DNA of 64,000 bases, from contig JBEKUZ010000001.1 in the NCBI GenBank assembly GCA_049514515.1, positions 62,001-126,000 on the forward strand, written 5' to 3'. The stretch comes from UBA1163 sp002311635. GTDB lineage: Bacteria; Desulfobacterota; BSN033; UBA1163. The first letter of the stretch is position 1, and every line of letters starts with the position of its first letter. Made by a program: the position numbers and the translations under genes. The notes beneath the pieces were generated by a model. That model saw only the letters and a program-made list of their open reading frames with translations. It did no database searches and was not told where the DNA came from. Shown one piece after another: positions 32,162 to 41,008 of this stretch.

Positions 32162-33850
32162 TTAGAAGGTGTAGATGAGTCTTGTCCTGAAGGCCCACGG
32201 GTTCTCCGGCGTACGGTTGAGGCCGGGGAAAAGAGTGAAGTTTGGTGGCAGTCCTGCATTTAATCCGAACCCACCAACAGCGCCCTCGTTAATCGCTAAG
32301 GCTTTGCCAGCAAAGAGGTATCCGTAGCCCATCCAGAACCTGAGGTTCTTGTAGATCTGTATATCCTGCATAATGTCAAGTTCCACGCCAATGGTCTGGT
32401 CATCCTTGAACTGCCCGTTGTGTTTCACTGCAGTGCCAAAGGTGTCTCCGTGAGTGGTCGTATCACCGATGTAAAGTGCCTGGGCAGTCAGTTTATACCA
32501 GGGAGCGAGCTTGAGACTTGTATAGGCCTTGGCAAACCAGGTTCCGCCGAATCCGCCTCTTCCCATCTGGTAGTAATTGGAAGTGGCGCCGATACCATAG
32601 CCTCCGGTGGCTCCGGCTTCCATGTCATAGACCACTATTGACTCGCTATTAATAGCGGCCTGTTCTGAACCAGGCGGAACGACGAAGCTTTTATTGGTTT
32701 TAGAAAATGTCCCGATGCTTGTAAGGGCTCCTGGGATCCCTTGAGGATCAGTGTGACGGGCGTCAGCACCTGAGGCGTACATGCCGGTTACTCCAAACTT
32801 GAACTTCTCCCATGGAAATTCCACATTGAGCCGTGTTGCAAAGCCCTGGTAAGTAACATGCGGGTAAGCGCTCTGTTCGTCATTAACCTTGCCGAGATCA
32901 TAGACAAAGTCGAAGTCCAAATCGACCGGACCTGCCTTGCCCTGCGCATAAACTCCCAGCCACCACATGTCCGATTTCATGGTGCCTTGGACTGTGTCAA
33001 TTAACCCCATAGGGGTGGTCGTAAAACCACTGAAACCGAAGAAGGGGTAGGTGCCCATTCTATAATAGAGACCATAGCCACCAACCGTGAAAGTGCTAAC
33101 CTTGGCGTTTGCCTGAAGGCCCCAGATATCCGAATCTTGGTGTGTAAAATCAGGTGACGCGACTGCCTTGGCGTAAATCGGGTTGATGAGCACAGGGCCA
33201 GCCTTGATGCCGGCTGTGACGCCCGTACCATCCGAGTAGAGCATCATCGCGGGCCGGACGCCTATGGGTTGCGCCCCGACTCTTACTGTAATGGGCCAGG
33301 GGATTCCGAAATAGGGGAGGCCGACATCAACATAAATGTTCTTGACCTCCACTGCAGTCCGGTCAGTGGTCCACCCGCCGAAGTTGTTGGCTTCTCTCCC
33401 GTTGCCACTGAAGAAACTCCATGGGCTATTTACCGTTCCGTATGCGCTGCCCCATCTGAACGTGTCTATTTCAAAGTAGATGGTTCCGCTCAAACTCGGG
33501 CCCATGACTGCATCGAATTTGAGGTGGGCACGGCCTTCCCAGTTCGATGCGGTCTTGTTCCAACCTGTGGGAGCAACACTCGTCCCAAGAATACTAGGTT
33601 GAACATAGGTGCCGAAGGGTCCAACGCCGAAGCCCGAAGGGCCAGCGTTAGGAAGGTTGTTAATGGAAAAACCTGGATTGACCATATTGTAATTGTTTGC
33701 ACCAAATGAATATTCCGGAACATTGAACCCGATAAATGTTTGGGTGTCGATGAACCCGGATGCCCTGAACTCCAATTTTTGGGCGTTGGCGGTTGCGCCG
33801 AAGGCCAAAATCAGAAGCCCGGCTAAAGATAGAACAATTAATTTTTTCAT
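32162..33850 (-). CDS. outer-membrane beta-barrel protein (porin-like)
   Basis: A 562-residue protein from ATG 33850, which follows GAGGAGG. Residues 1-23 are a Sec signal ending in ATANA. The mature part is rich in Gly, Tyr, Asn and alternating aromatic strands and ends in AFRTRLIYTF, with a terminal Phe, the usual beta-barrel insertion signal. Repeated YGLYYRMG- and GVYAQGKAGPVDLDF-like segments fit a large barrel. Its strong promoter, long leader and good terminator suggest abundant expression. No specific family was recognised. It could be the outer-membrane channel for hydrophobic or aromatic substrates. Confidence 0.8.
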   Translation of the reverse strand: MKKLIVLSLAGLLILAFGATANAQKLEFRASGFIDTQTFIGFNVPEYSFGANNYNMVNPGFSINNLPNAGPSGFGVGPFGTYVQPSILGTSVAPTGWNKTASNWEGRAHLKFDAVMGPSLSGTIYFEIDTFRWGSAYGTVNSPWSFFSGNGREANNFGGWTTDRTAVEVKNIYVDVGLPYFGIPWPITVRVGAQPIGVRPAMMLYSDGTGVTAGIKAGPVLINPIYAKAVASPDFTHQDSDIWGLQANAKVSTFTVGGYGLYYRMGTYPFFGFSGFTTTPMGLIDTVQGTMKSDMWWLGVYAQGKAGPVDLDFDFVYDLGKVNDEQSAYPHVTYQGFATRLNVEFPWEKFKFGVTGMYASGADARHTDPQGIPGALTSIGTFSKTNKSFVVPPGSEQAAINSESIVVYDMEAGATGGYGIGATSNYYQMGRGGFGGTWFAKAYTSLKLAPWYKLTAQALYIGDTTTHGDTFGTAVKHNGQFKDDQTIGVELDIMQDIQIYKNLRFWMGYGYLFAGKALAINEGAVGGFGLNAGLPPNFTLFPGLNRTPENPWAFRTRLIYTF

Positions 33851-33869
33851 CTCTTTTCCTCCTCTTTCA

Positions 33870-34060
33870 TTTCGTGATGGGTGAATCATGTTTCGTGAAT
33901 CGTAGAACCGCTAACAAAATTCACTACCACTTTTTACCGTGTGAATCTTCACCTCCTTTTTTTCCTGGTCTTAGTGATTCGTGCTGGTGGTGCATGATCC
34001 GTTCTTCTTTCACCCCCACTCTTCACTATCACAAATCACTATGGAATCTTACCACCTCCT
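33870..34060. repeat. GATTCGTGA / TCACGAATC short repeats in the beta-barrel leader
   Basis: GTGAATCATG, CGTGAATCGTAG, GTGAATCTTCAC, GTGATTCGTG and CACAAATCACTATGG follow one another. The same motif occurs at 36312-36330 and 47326-47390. No gene is present. Confidence 0.5.
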
Positions 34061-34117
34061 TTCCCCTGAATTTGTGAAAGACCCATTCAAAAAAATTAGA
34101 AATTTTTAATTTCGGAT

Positions 34118-34146
34118 TTTATACCACTCCTCAAAAAAGATGTCAA
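34118..34146 (-). promoter_or_regulatory. strong promoter of the beta-barrel gene
   Basis: Minus strand: TTGACA (34146-34141), a 17-base spacer and TATAAA (34123-34118). The leader to ATG 33850 is about 260 bases and contains several GTGATTCGTG-type short repeats (33875-34050). Confidence 0.75.
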
Positions 34147-34162
34147 GCATTTTTTTTTAAGG

Positions 34163-34543
34163 ACGTGTCCGTGCCCGTGTCACGTGTCCGTATTTAAAAT
34201 TAACCTAAAAATTCCGGCAACTTGGATTACATATGAAGAACACGCTCGTATTCTGGTATGAGAACAGAATACGTTTATCCTTTTAATATCCTTCAAGGCT
34301 CTTCGGGTTTTCCTATCGGTGGCATCCCTCGCTGCACCCCACCTCTATTCATCCCTTAACTTAGCGGGAAATAGAGGGGGTGTTAACGATATTCTATGGC
34401 GGTTAACCTCCTGCTTGTTGAATTAGATTCGTTGGGGCATAGGATGAGGAAGGACGCGTCACACATACACGGTCACGCCTGCGTACGGACATGGTCTTTT
34501 ATTAATGATTTCCCGGACACGCGACACGTGACACGGACACGGC
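34163..34543. repeat. GTGTCCG-family repeats in inverted orientation, with a 9-bp palindrome between them
   Basis: CGTGTCCGTGCCCGTGTCAC (from 34165) reads rightward. CGGACACGCGACACGTGACA (from 34514) reads leftward and reaches the stop codon of the gene at 34546. Between them, CGTATTCTG-N9-CAGAATACG (34247-34273) is a perfect palindrome of unknown role. There is no gene. Confidence 0.7.
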
Positions 34544-34545
34544 CT

Positions 34546-36162
34546 TTAATAGAGCTTGAAGAAATAGATGTTGCTTCTCGATTTTTTGGAGAAAAATGTC
34601 GTGATGCCCTCTCCTTCGGTATCTGGTGGAGCGACGACAGCGACGACGAGCTCTTCATTCCCATCGTTTGCCACATCTTTAAGCTGGAAATCGGCAATAT
34701 AGCCTTTGATCTCCCGGGTCTTCCAGTCGGTTGCGAGGCCATCTTCTCCCCAGACGAGGCCCCGGATTTCGGCCTTGTCGTAAATTTTTACTCTCTCGGA
34801 GAGATTCCCGGTTAAGAATTCGTTTTTGTTGATGATGATCTGTGGAACCCCCTCGCCGAAGAGGTCTTTAACAAGGATTCTTCCGCGAATATCTACCAGC
34901 GTGGAGGGGGAGTCCCCAGGCTGGCCTGCACCCCCCGGTCTGAACGCAATATCCGTCGTTTTTAAGGTCTCATAGAAATTGTTTGTCCCCCCGAATCGGT
35001 CCTTGCTCCTCCACGGGTTCTTTCCGTCTTCTGAGAAGATGTTCAAACAATTAAAGCTATCAAGGGCAATGATCTCAGGCTTTCCTTTTCCCCTGATGTC
35101 GGCCATGGCGAGGCCGAAGATCGTCGTCTCCGCTGGAAAGTTCATCTTGGGCCCCTTCTCAAAAGATTTTTTCTTCCAGACCATCCTGTAGATCGGGTTC
35201 ACCGGCAAGCCATCGGCCCCTCTCTGCTGACCCAATAAAATAGGCCCTTCTTTCGGATGATCTAAGACGCGAAAAAACCAGCCCGCCTTTTCCATTACCT
35301 TCTTGAATTTCCCCTCTTCGTATTCAAAGATGAAAGAACGGACATCGTCTCCAACGACAGAACTTACAATAATCTCCGCACGTCCGTTCCGATTCAAATC
35401 CGCTACATCCAGGGTCAAAAAGTTGTTTTCGGACCCTGCCGCGATCTTTTGGAAGAGGCTTAGCTTCTCTCCATCGTACTTGAAAACGTAGAGGTTATTG
35501 CTGTCCATGACCACCAGCTCGTTCTTTCCATCTCCATCCACATCTCCGATATCGAGACCTTTGATTTCGAAGCCGAAGGTCTGACTCTTCTTATAATCGA
35601 TGTCTGCCCGGCCTAACCTTTCGATCGCCCTCCCTTCTCTACGTTCACCCGGACGACCGGCCACGGCGCGACGGCCCAGGATCTTATTTCCGATGTCCTG
35701 AGCAAAATCGCCGATCTTTAGCATTACATCGTCAATGCCTTTATGCTGCGTGAAGGCGCTGAGAGGGGGTTTCTCTTCGGTAAGACTGATCAGGCGTGCA
35801 TCGAGGCTGATATAATCGCCGACCTTCGTGATACTTCCGAGAACGATATAGTCGGCGCCGATTTTCATCCCGATCTTCGAGGCCGTTGTCTCGTCCAGAC
35901 GCGTCGGCTTCTCTTCAAGGAGCGCCCGCTCGACGAGGGATCGTTCCATGACAATGATTCTGTCGTCCACGGTAATTCGGGAGGTGAGGATGTCATAGAT
36001 CCCTGCCTGGAGATAATCCAGATTTTCCTGGCTGTGAATCATGAAAGGAAGGATGGCTACTTTATAGACCTTTTTGGGATTTCTCATTTGAGTGATCGAA
36101 GGAGAGGGAAGGGCAAGAAGAAGGGCGAGAAATAAGCACAGGACGATAACTTTGAATCTCAT
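34546..36162 (-). CDS. secreted CsgG/TolB-like protein with FG-GAP (VCBS) beta-propeller
   Basis: A 538-residue protein. Residues 1-24 are a Sec signal. VYKVAILPFMIHSQENLDYLQAGIYDILTSRI (33-64) and GADYIVLGSITKVGDYISLDARLI resemble the CsgG/TolB N-terminal fold. From about 195 follow FG-GAP-like repeats with calcium-type loops (DIGDVDGDGKNEL, DVADLNRNGRAEI, ADIRGKGKPEI, DVANDGNEEL), consistent with a seven-bladed propeller. It is probably exported and surface-associated. It has its own promoter. Two CsgG-like genes and a barrel within 6 kb suggest a common envelope function. Confidence 0.75.
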   Translation of the reverse strand: MRFKVIVLCLFLALLLALPSPSITQMRNPKKVYKVAILPFMIHSQENLDYLQAGIYDILTSRITVDDRIIVMERSLVERALLEEKPTRLDETTASKIGMKIGADYIVLGSITKVGDYISLDARLISLTEEKPPLSAFTQHKGIDDVMLKIGDFAQDIGNKILGRRAVAGRPGERREGRAIERLGRADIDYKKSQTFGFEIKGLDIGDVDGDGKNELVVMDSNNLYVFKYDGEKLSLFQKIAAGSENNFLTLDVADLNRNGRAEIIVSSVVGDDVRSFIFEYEEGKFKKVMEKAGWFFRVLDHPKEGPILLGQQRGADGLPVNPIYRMVWKKKSFEKGPKMNFPAETTIFGLAMADIRGKGKPEIIALDSFNCLNIFSEDGKNPWRSKDRFGGTNNFYETLKTTDIAFRPGGAGQPGDSPSTLVDIRGRILVKDLFGEGVPQIIINKNEFLTGNLSERVKIYDKAEIRGLVWGEDGLATDWKTREIKGYIADFQLKDVANDGNEELVVAVVAPPDTEGEGITTFFSKKSRSNIYFFKLY

Positions 36163-36215
36163 TGGAGTTCCTTTCCCGTGATTTGGATTTGATGTCCTCG
36201 GACAGACACGCTAAG

Positions 36216-36243
36216 GATATAATGATTCGCAGAAGTTTGTCAA
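36216..36243 (-). promoter_or_regulatory. promoter of the FG-GAP protein gene
   Basis: Minus strand: TTGACA (36243-36238), a 16-base spacer and TATATC (36221-36216), about 50 bases before the ATG. Confidence 0.65.
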
Positions 36244-36404
36244 ATTAAGATATTCTAACCTAGAGGCCGATTTAGAGAAGAATCTGGGACGGCGAATAGC
36301 ACAAATGACAGCGAATCACGATCACGAATAGAACGGATGATAACAAATCGCCCAAATACGATTATTGGATCACTCCGGGTGTATTCCCCCACAGCTTGCC
36401 GCGA

Positions 36405-36476
36405 GGCCGTCATACCGGCGAAAGCCGGTATCCAGGAAACGTTACTGGATTCCGTGTCAAGCACGGAATGACGTCT
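36405..36476. repeat. dispersed GTCATACCGGCG...GGAATGACG repeat
   Basis: GTCATACCGGCGAAAGCCGG...TATCCAG on the left and CTGGATTCCGTG...CACGGAATGACG on the right. It is a variant of the widespread bacterial GTCATTCCCGCGAAAGCGGG element. The rest of 36244-36510 has only GATTCGTG-type fragments and no gene. Confidence 0.75.
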
Positions 36477-36510
36477 TAGGACCGAAAACTATACTCTGCC
36501 GCAGAGCCGA

Positions 36511-37713
36511 TCAGCCTACCTTAAATACCATGGCTGCTCCGGTGTCGCCAGCGGCACAACCAGCCCACAGGCCATAACCTCCACCGAGCATGGCCATCTC
36601 TTCTATCAGTTCAGCGATCAACCTCCCTCCGGTGGGTCCCTGGGGATGGCCGTAGATCATCGAATTCCCGTAATTGTTCATCCAATTCACGTCCATCCCC
36701 ATCATTCGACTCATGTAAATATCATTGACCACGAAGGGGCTGTGAGTCTTTACGGCTTTGAGATCCTTGACAGTGATTCCGGCATCTCGAAGGGCCATCT
36801 GCGCCGCAGGGACAGGGGCTTCTGCCATATAGCCCTTCTTGGCCCTGGCAAAGCCATAGGAGACAATTTGAATCTCGACCTTTGGATCCGCACTCAGCTC
36901 TCTTGCTTTTTCCCGGGTGCTAATGATACACCCGCAGTTGCCGTCCGCAGGATGAGTCTGTGATCCATAAGTGAGGACACCTCCGGGCTCGACAGGAGCC
37001 AGCTTGGCCAGACCCTCGGCTGTCGTTGGTGTCACTCCCTCGTCTTCTTCAACGAGCTTCGTCTCCTTTTTACCGATCTTGACCTCCGCGGGAAACATAT
37101 ACCTTTTTTGAAAGGCCCTGTCATTGGCCAAAGAGTCCAAGTATTGCTTGTATCTCCTTAAGGTGACCGCGTCGCATTCCTCCTTCGTGGTCCCTATTTT
37201 CTTGGCCACATTCTCGGCAGTCTGTATCATTTTAAAACCGGCCGCCGGGTCTCGATTGAAATTGTCCATCATCCAGTTCTCAGATTCCAGCTCTCCACCG
37301 GGGCCCGTCGGGTTGGCCCAAACGGTGTGGGGCCCGTTTGAGCAGCGATCTGCCATCAAGGCATATCCTGTCTGGTAGGCTCCGACTTCGATATTTTGGG
37401 CCACCAGATAGATACCGGTGGCGGAGGTCGTGCAGGCTTGATTGATCATGAGAGCGGGTATATCTTTTGCCCCCTCCGCGACCATGGCCGCTGCCCAGGT
37501 GTGACTGTAAAACATATAGCGTTGAGCTACGGTCATTCCAAAATAAAGATAGTCGATTACAGTCGGATCCAGCTTCCTCTTCTTAAACCATCGGTTGGCT
37601 GTCGCTGCTCCGAGAACGATGGCATTCTCATTGGCAAGACTTCCTTGCCAGCGACAGAATGGTGATGAGAAATAACCTTTGAATGGAATAAACGCCTTGC
37701 TCAATCGACTCAT
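36511..37713 (-). CDS. thiolase-family acetyl-CoA acetyltransferase
   Basis: A 400-residue thiolase. The nucleophilic cysteine lies in MINQACTTSATGIYLV (near 92). GHPQGPTGGRLIAEL holds the His normally in GHPxGxSG (Ser is Thr here), and GLWAGCAAGDTGAA has the second Cys in a variant of the usual CIGGGQG. It should cleave 3-oxoacyl-CoA with CoA. The altered active-site motifs place it in a divergent thiolase subgroup common in anaerobes, so substrate preference is uncertain. It follows the 3-hydroxyacyl-CoA dehydrogenase gene on the same strand, with a GTGTCCG repeat between. Confidence 0.87.
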   Translation of the reverse strand: MSRLSKAFIPFKGYFSSPFCRWQGSLANENAIVLGAATANRWFKKRKLDPTVIDYLYFGMTVAQRYMFYSHTWAAAMVAEGAKDIPALMINQACTTSATGIYLVAQNIEVGAYQTGYALMADRCSNGPHTVWANPTGPGGELESENWMMDNFNRDPAAGFKMIQTAENVAKKIGTTKEECDAVTLRRYKQYLDSLANDRAFQKRYMFPAEVKIGKKETKLVEEDEGVTPTTAEGLAKLAPVEPGGVLTYGSQTHPADGNCGCIISTREKARELSADPKVEIQIVSYGFARAKKGYMAEAPVPAAQMALRDAGITVKDLKAVKTHSPFVVNDIYMSRMMGMDVNWMNNYGNSMIYGHPQGPTGGRLIAELIEEMAMLGGGYGLWAGCAAGDTGAAMVFKVG

Positions 37714-37737
37714 AACGTCTCCTCCTTTTTGGAAAAC

Positions 37738-37802
37738 GACGTGACCCGTGGTCCGTGTCCGTTATTAGATTTTACAGCCACGCGACACGTGACACGGACA
37801 CG
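37738..37802. repeat. compact GTGTCCG-family inverted repeat
   Basis: CGACGTGACCCGTGGTCCGT...GTCC (left) and CGCGACACGTGACACGGACA...CG (right) with about 22 bases between. It is a gene-less copy that fills the gap between the hydroxyacyl-CoA dehydrogenase and thiolase genes and abuts the stop codon at 37807. Confidence 0.75.
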
Positions 37803-37806
37803 TTTT

Positions 37807-38661
37807 CTAGTATTTATACCAGCCTTCTCCGGTTTTTCTACCCAGTTTTCCCGCCCGGACCATTGACTTCATCAGGCTGGGGAGAGACCATTTGCTCTCC
37901 TTATTTAATTCTTTATAAAGATATTCGATGACATGGTGAGAAATCTCGACGCCGGTTAGATCCATCAACTCGAACGGGCCCATAGGATAGTTCAACCCCA
38001 GCTTGACCGCCTTATCGATGTCCTCGACGGTGGCGACCCCTTCTTCTAACATCCTGACCGCTTCGATAAAGTGGGGCATCATCAGGCGATTGACGATAAA
38101 TCCCGGAGTATCCTTCTTCACCTCGACCGGTTCTTTTCCCATCTTCTTCGCGACCTCCATGATCCGGAGGACCGTCTCATCGTTTGTCTCGTATCCCCGT
38201 ATGACCTCCACCAGCCTCATGAGCGGGGCAGGGTTGAAGAAGTGCATCCCCGCCACCTTCTCACGCCGCCTGGTGGACATGGCAATTTCCGTAATCGACA
38301 TGGACGAAGTGTTGCTGGTGAGGATCACGTCAGGTCGTGTCAGTTCATCTATTTGTTTGAAGATATTTTTCTTCAGCTCCAGGTCCTCGAAGACCGCTTC
38401 AATTACAAAGTCTGCGTCCTTCAATTCTTCCATTCGGGTCGTCCCTTTGATTCTGCCGAGGATCGCTTTCCTCTGTTCTTCGGTCATCTTCCCTTTTTCG
38501 ATGCTTTTGGCGAAAAACTTTTGAATAGCTTTGAGGCCGTTTTCGACGAAACGGTCTTCGATATCTCTCATCACCACCTGGTATCCAGCCTGTGCGGCCA
38601 CCTGAGCAATTCCGTTCCCCATGGAACCTGCACCCAACACTCCAATCATTTCGATGTCCAT
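37807..38661 (-). CDS. hbd: 3-hydroxyacyl-CoA dehydrogenase (3-hydroxybutyryl-CoA type)
   Basis: A 284-residue enzyme of the usual Hbd/PaaH length. GVLGAGSMGNGIAQVAAQAGYQVVMRD (8-34) is the NAD fold, SNTSSMSITEIA the central motif, and GMHFFNPAPLMRLVEVIRG contains the catalytic His. The C-terminal domain NYPMGPFELMDLTGVEI is standard. It oxidises an (S)-3-hydroxyacyl-CoA to the 3-oxo form, which the adjacent thiolase can then cleave. GGAGG precedes the ATG. Expression should start from the promoter at 38717. Confidence 0.93.
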   Translation of the reverse strand: MDIEMIGVLGAGSMGNGIAQVAAQAGYQVVMRDIEDRFVENGLKAIQKFFAKSIEKGKMTEEQRKAILGRIKGTTRMEELKDADFVIEAVFEDLELKKNIFKQIDELTRPDVILTSNTSSMSITEIAMSTRRREKVAGMHFFNPAPLMRLVEVIRGYETNDETVLRIMEVAKKMGKEPVEVKKDTPGFIVNRLMMPHFIEAVRMLEEGVATVEDIDKAVKLGLNYPMGPFELMDLTGVEISHHVIEYLYKELNKESKWSLPSLMKSMVRAGKLGRKTGEGWYKY

Positions 38662-38716
38662 AACCCCTCCTGCCTTGGGAATTAGTTTCTTATAGATTTA
38701 ACTAAGTTTTTCACGT

Positions 38717-38745
38717 AAATTAAGATAATCCCTTCCCGATGTCAA
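38717..38745 (-). promoter_or_regulatory. promoter of the hbd-thiolase unit
   Basis: Minus strand: TTGACA (38745-38740), a 17-base spacer and TAATTT (38722-38717), about 55 bases before the ATG at 38661. Confidence 0.65.
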
Positions 38746-38946
38746 TCCATTTTTCGAGAGCTCCGTCCGCAGAATGAAGGGATGTTCTATGGCACGGCCC
38801 TTTCGATAAACGCAAGGCCCTGCGTTTCCGCGAAACGCGGGATCGAAGGTTAAATGTCCGTTCCGTTAGACGATGAACGACGAACGATTCATTAAGGGAG
38901 GGATTGACACCCTCCCATCTATGTGATATCCAATGACTTCATAAGA

Positions 38947-39070
38947 ACGTAACCGTGTCACGTGTCCGTAAAATCTTGGAGTGAAGAGTTGGCTAAAGAG
39001 GCAATGAATTCAAGTTGTCCTGTTTATAATCAATGCTAACCACGGACACGGAAAACGGACACGGACACGT
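38947..39070. repeat. GTGTCCG-family inverted repeat before the polysaccharide genes
   Basis: AACCGTGTCACGTGTCCG (from 38951) and, inverted, CCACGGACACGGAAAACGGA...CACGGACACG (39040-39069), with about 70 bases between. It marks the junction where gene direction changes. The rest of 38746-38946 shows nothing recognisable. Confidence 0.7.
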
Positions 39071-39085
39071 AAGTCATGAGGCAAT

Positions 39086-40033
39086 ATGTACCGGGATAAA
39101 ATCATTGCTGTCATCGTTCCAGCCTATAACGAAGAGACCCTGATTGGGAAGGTTCTTGAAACGGTTCCGACCTTTGTTGACCACATCGTCGTGGTAGACG
39201 ATGCCAGCAGCGATGGAACGGGCGAGGTCGTGAAAGTCCATCAGAAGGAAGATCCCCGGATCGTCTATTTGCGTCATCCAAAAAACGAAGGGGTCGGCGG
39301 CGCCATCGTCACTGGCTACAAATGGGCGCGGGATAATGAAATATCCGTCAGTGTGGTCATGGCAGGAGACGCACAGATGGACCCGAAAGACCTTCCCAAT
39401 TTATTGGACCCTGTGGCCGATGAGGAAGTGGATTATTCAAAAGGCAATCGCCTTTTCACGGGTAAGGCCTGGAGAATCATCCCCAAGACGCGTTATCTGG
39501 GAAATGCCGTTCTTTCTTTTTTGACGAAGATCGCCTCTGGATATTGGCACGTGGCAGATTCGCAATCAGGCTATGGAGCCGTCCGTCTGGAGGTTCTAAA
39601 GACCATCGATCTTGACGGCGTTTACAAACGTTACGGAATGCCTAACGACTTTTTGGTGAGGCTGAATGTCTACGGTTTCAGGGTCAGGGATGTCTCGGTC
39701 AGCCCCATTTATGGGATCGGGGAACGTTCGGGCATCAGAATTTCCGAAGTCATTTTCACCCTTTCCCTTCTTCTTCTGAAACTTTTTTTATGGCGGCTCA
39801 AGGAAAAATACATCATCCGGGACTTTCATCCCCTGGTGCTTTTTTATTCATTGGGTTTCATCCTCACCCCTATTGGTTTCGTTTTTGGCTGCTATCTTCT
39901 TATTTATCGACTGTTCGTCGGACCTGTGGCTGCAACAAGCGCTTTGTTCGCAGCCTTCTTTGCGATCTCGGGTCTTCAAACGCTCTTCTTCGCCATGTGG
40001 TTTGATATGGAGTATAACAAACAATTGAAATAG
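39086..40033 (+). CDS. family 2 glycosyltransferase with C-terminal membrane segments
   Basis: A 315-residue protein. IAVIVPAYNEETLIGKVLETV, VVDDASSDGTGEVV and VVMAGDAQMDP (DxD-like acidic site) define a GT2 domain of the dolichol-/undecaprenyl-phosphate mannose synthase kind. After about residue 240 come two strongly hydrophobic segments. It probably transfers a sugar to a lipid carrier at the inner membrane. It opens the plus-strand polysaccharide cluster. No clear ribosome site precedes the ATG, which lies 16 bases after a repeat. Confidence 0.85.
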   Translation: MYRDKIIAVIVPAYNEETLIGKVLETVPTFVDHIVVVDDASSDGTGEVVKVHQKEDPRIVYLRHPKNEGVGGAIVTGYKWARDNEISVSVVMAGDAQMDPKDLPNLLDPVADEEVDYSKGNRLFTGKAWRIIPKTRYLGNAVLSFLTKIASGYWHVADSQSGYGAVRLEVLKTIDLDGVYKRYGMPNDFLVRLNVYGFRVRDVSVSPIYGIGERSGIRISEVIFTLSLLLLKLFLWRLKEKYIIRDFHPLVLFYSLGFILTPIGFVFGCYLLIYRLFVGPVAATSALFAAFFAISGLQTLFFAMWFDMEYNKQLK

Positions 40034-40051
40034 GACCTAAAATTACGTCAA

Positions 40052-40828
40052 ATGATTGTAATAAAAAAGACGATGGCATTTCTTCTGTCTGACTATAAAA
40101 AACTATTAGAATTCCTTAAAAAAAAGGGATATTCTTTCGGCCCCGTGAAAACTTATTATGAAGGGGTAATCCCTCCCTTCATCTTTTTAAGGCACGATGT
40201 GGATAGATTCTCAAGCCGTGCGGTGAAGATGGCTCAGGCCGAACATGATTTGAATGTTTCATCCACTTACTACTTCAGGTGTGGTAGAAAAGGGGCGTTT
40301 CCCTCCGGGAGTATAAAGAAAATTGCTGCGTTGGGCCATGAAATCGGTTTTCATTATGAAACAATGGTTCGGGAGAAGGGCGATTTATCTGCGTCGCTTA
40401 AATTATTTGGACACGAACTGGAGGGGCTGCGCAAAATCGCCGATGTTAAAACGGTGAGCGCCCACGGCAGTCCTCTCTCAAGATATTATAATGCAGACAT
40501 CCGGAAAAGATTGCCATTGAAAAGATTTAGCCTTGTCGGAGAACCCATGGTCGATATGGATTTTTCAAAGATTTTATACGTGACAGACACAGGAGGCACC
40601 TTTGGGAGTCAACACAACCTTCGAGACAGGTCTGTTGGTAGGAATTTCAAAATTCCTTCATCACCGTTCAGTCTTGGCGAAATGCTTGTTCCAGAAAAGG
40701 AGCCGATGATTTTGCTGAGTTGTCACCCTGAAAGGTGGCCGTGTGGGGGGGTTGGACTTTTGCAGGCGGCTGGAATGGACATGGGGGCCATCGTGTTAAA
40801 AAAGATCGTCAGGAGCTTGAGAAGATAA
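40052..40828 (+). CDS. polysaccharide-deacetylase-like protein
   Basis: A 258-residue protein. FLRHDVDRFSSRAVKMA (near 50) has the HD(V)D metal/catalytic motif of NodB-type deacetylases, GHEIGFHYETM the H-x3-H-type second motif, and LLSCHPERWP the final His region. It matches the deacetylase-like proteins found in lipopolysaccharide and capsule clusters. It starts 18 bases after the glycosyltransferase. The substrate is not known. The following 180 bases (40829-41008) contain no intact gene. Confidence 0.75.
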   Translation: MIVIKKTMAFLLSDYKKLLEFLKKKGYSFGPVKTYYEGVIPPFIFLRHDVDRFSSRAVKMAQAEHDLNVSSTYYFRCGRKGAFPSGSIKKIAALGHEIGFHYETMVREKGDLSASLKLFGHELEGLRKIADVKTVSAHGSPLSRYYNADIRKRLPLKRFSLVGEPMVDMDFSKILYVTDTGGTFGSQHNLRDRSVGRNFKIPSSPFSLGEMLVPEKEPMILLSCHPERWPCGGVGLLQAAGMDMGAIVLKKIVRSLRR

Positions 40829-41008
40829 GGATTACAGAAGGTCATACTCACCTTTCTATCGGCGTTAATATATCATTCGAATTTAAAAATCGTTTAGGAA
40901 GGCCTTTGTTCGACTCCAGCAGCTTGTGGAAGGATTAGTGAAAAGAGGTCGGTATTAATATAGGGAAAAACTTCTGGGCCATAATTTCTCAAGGCAAGGA
41001 AATAAATT

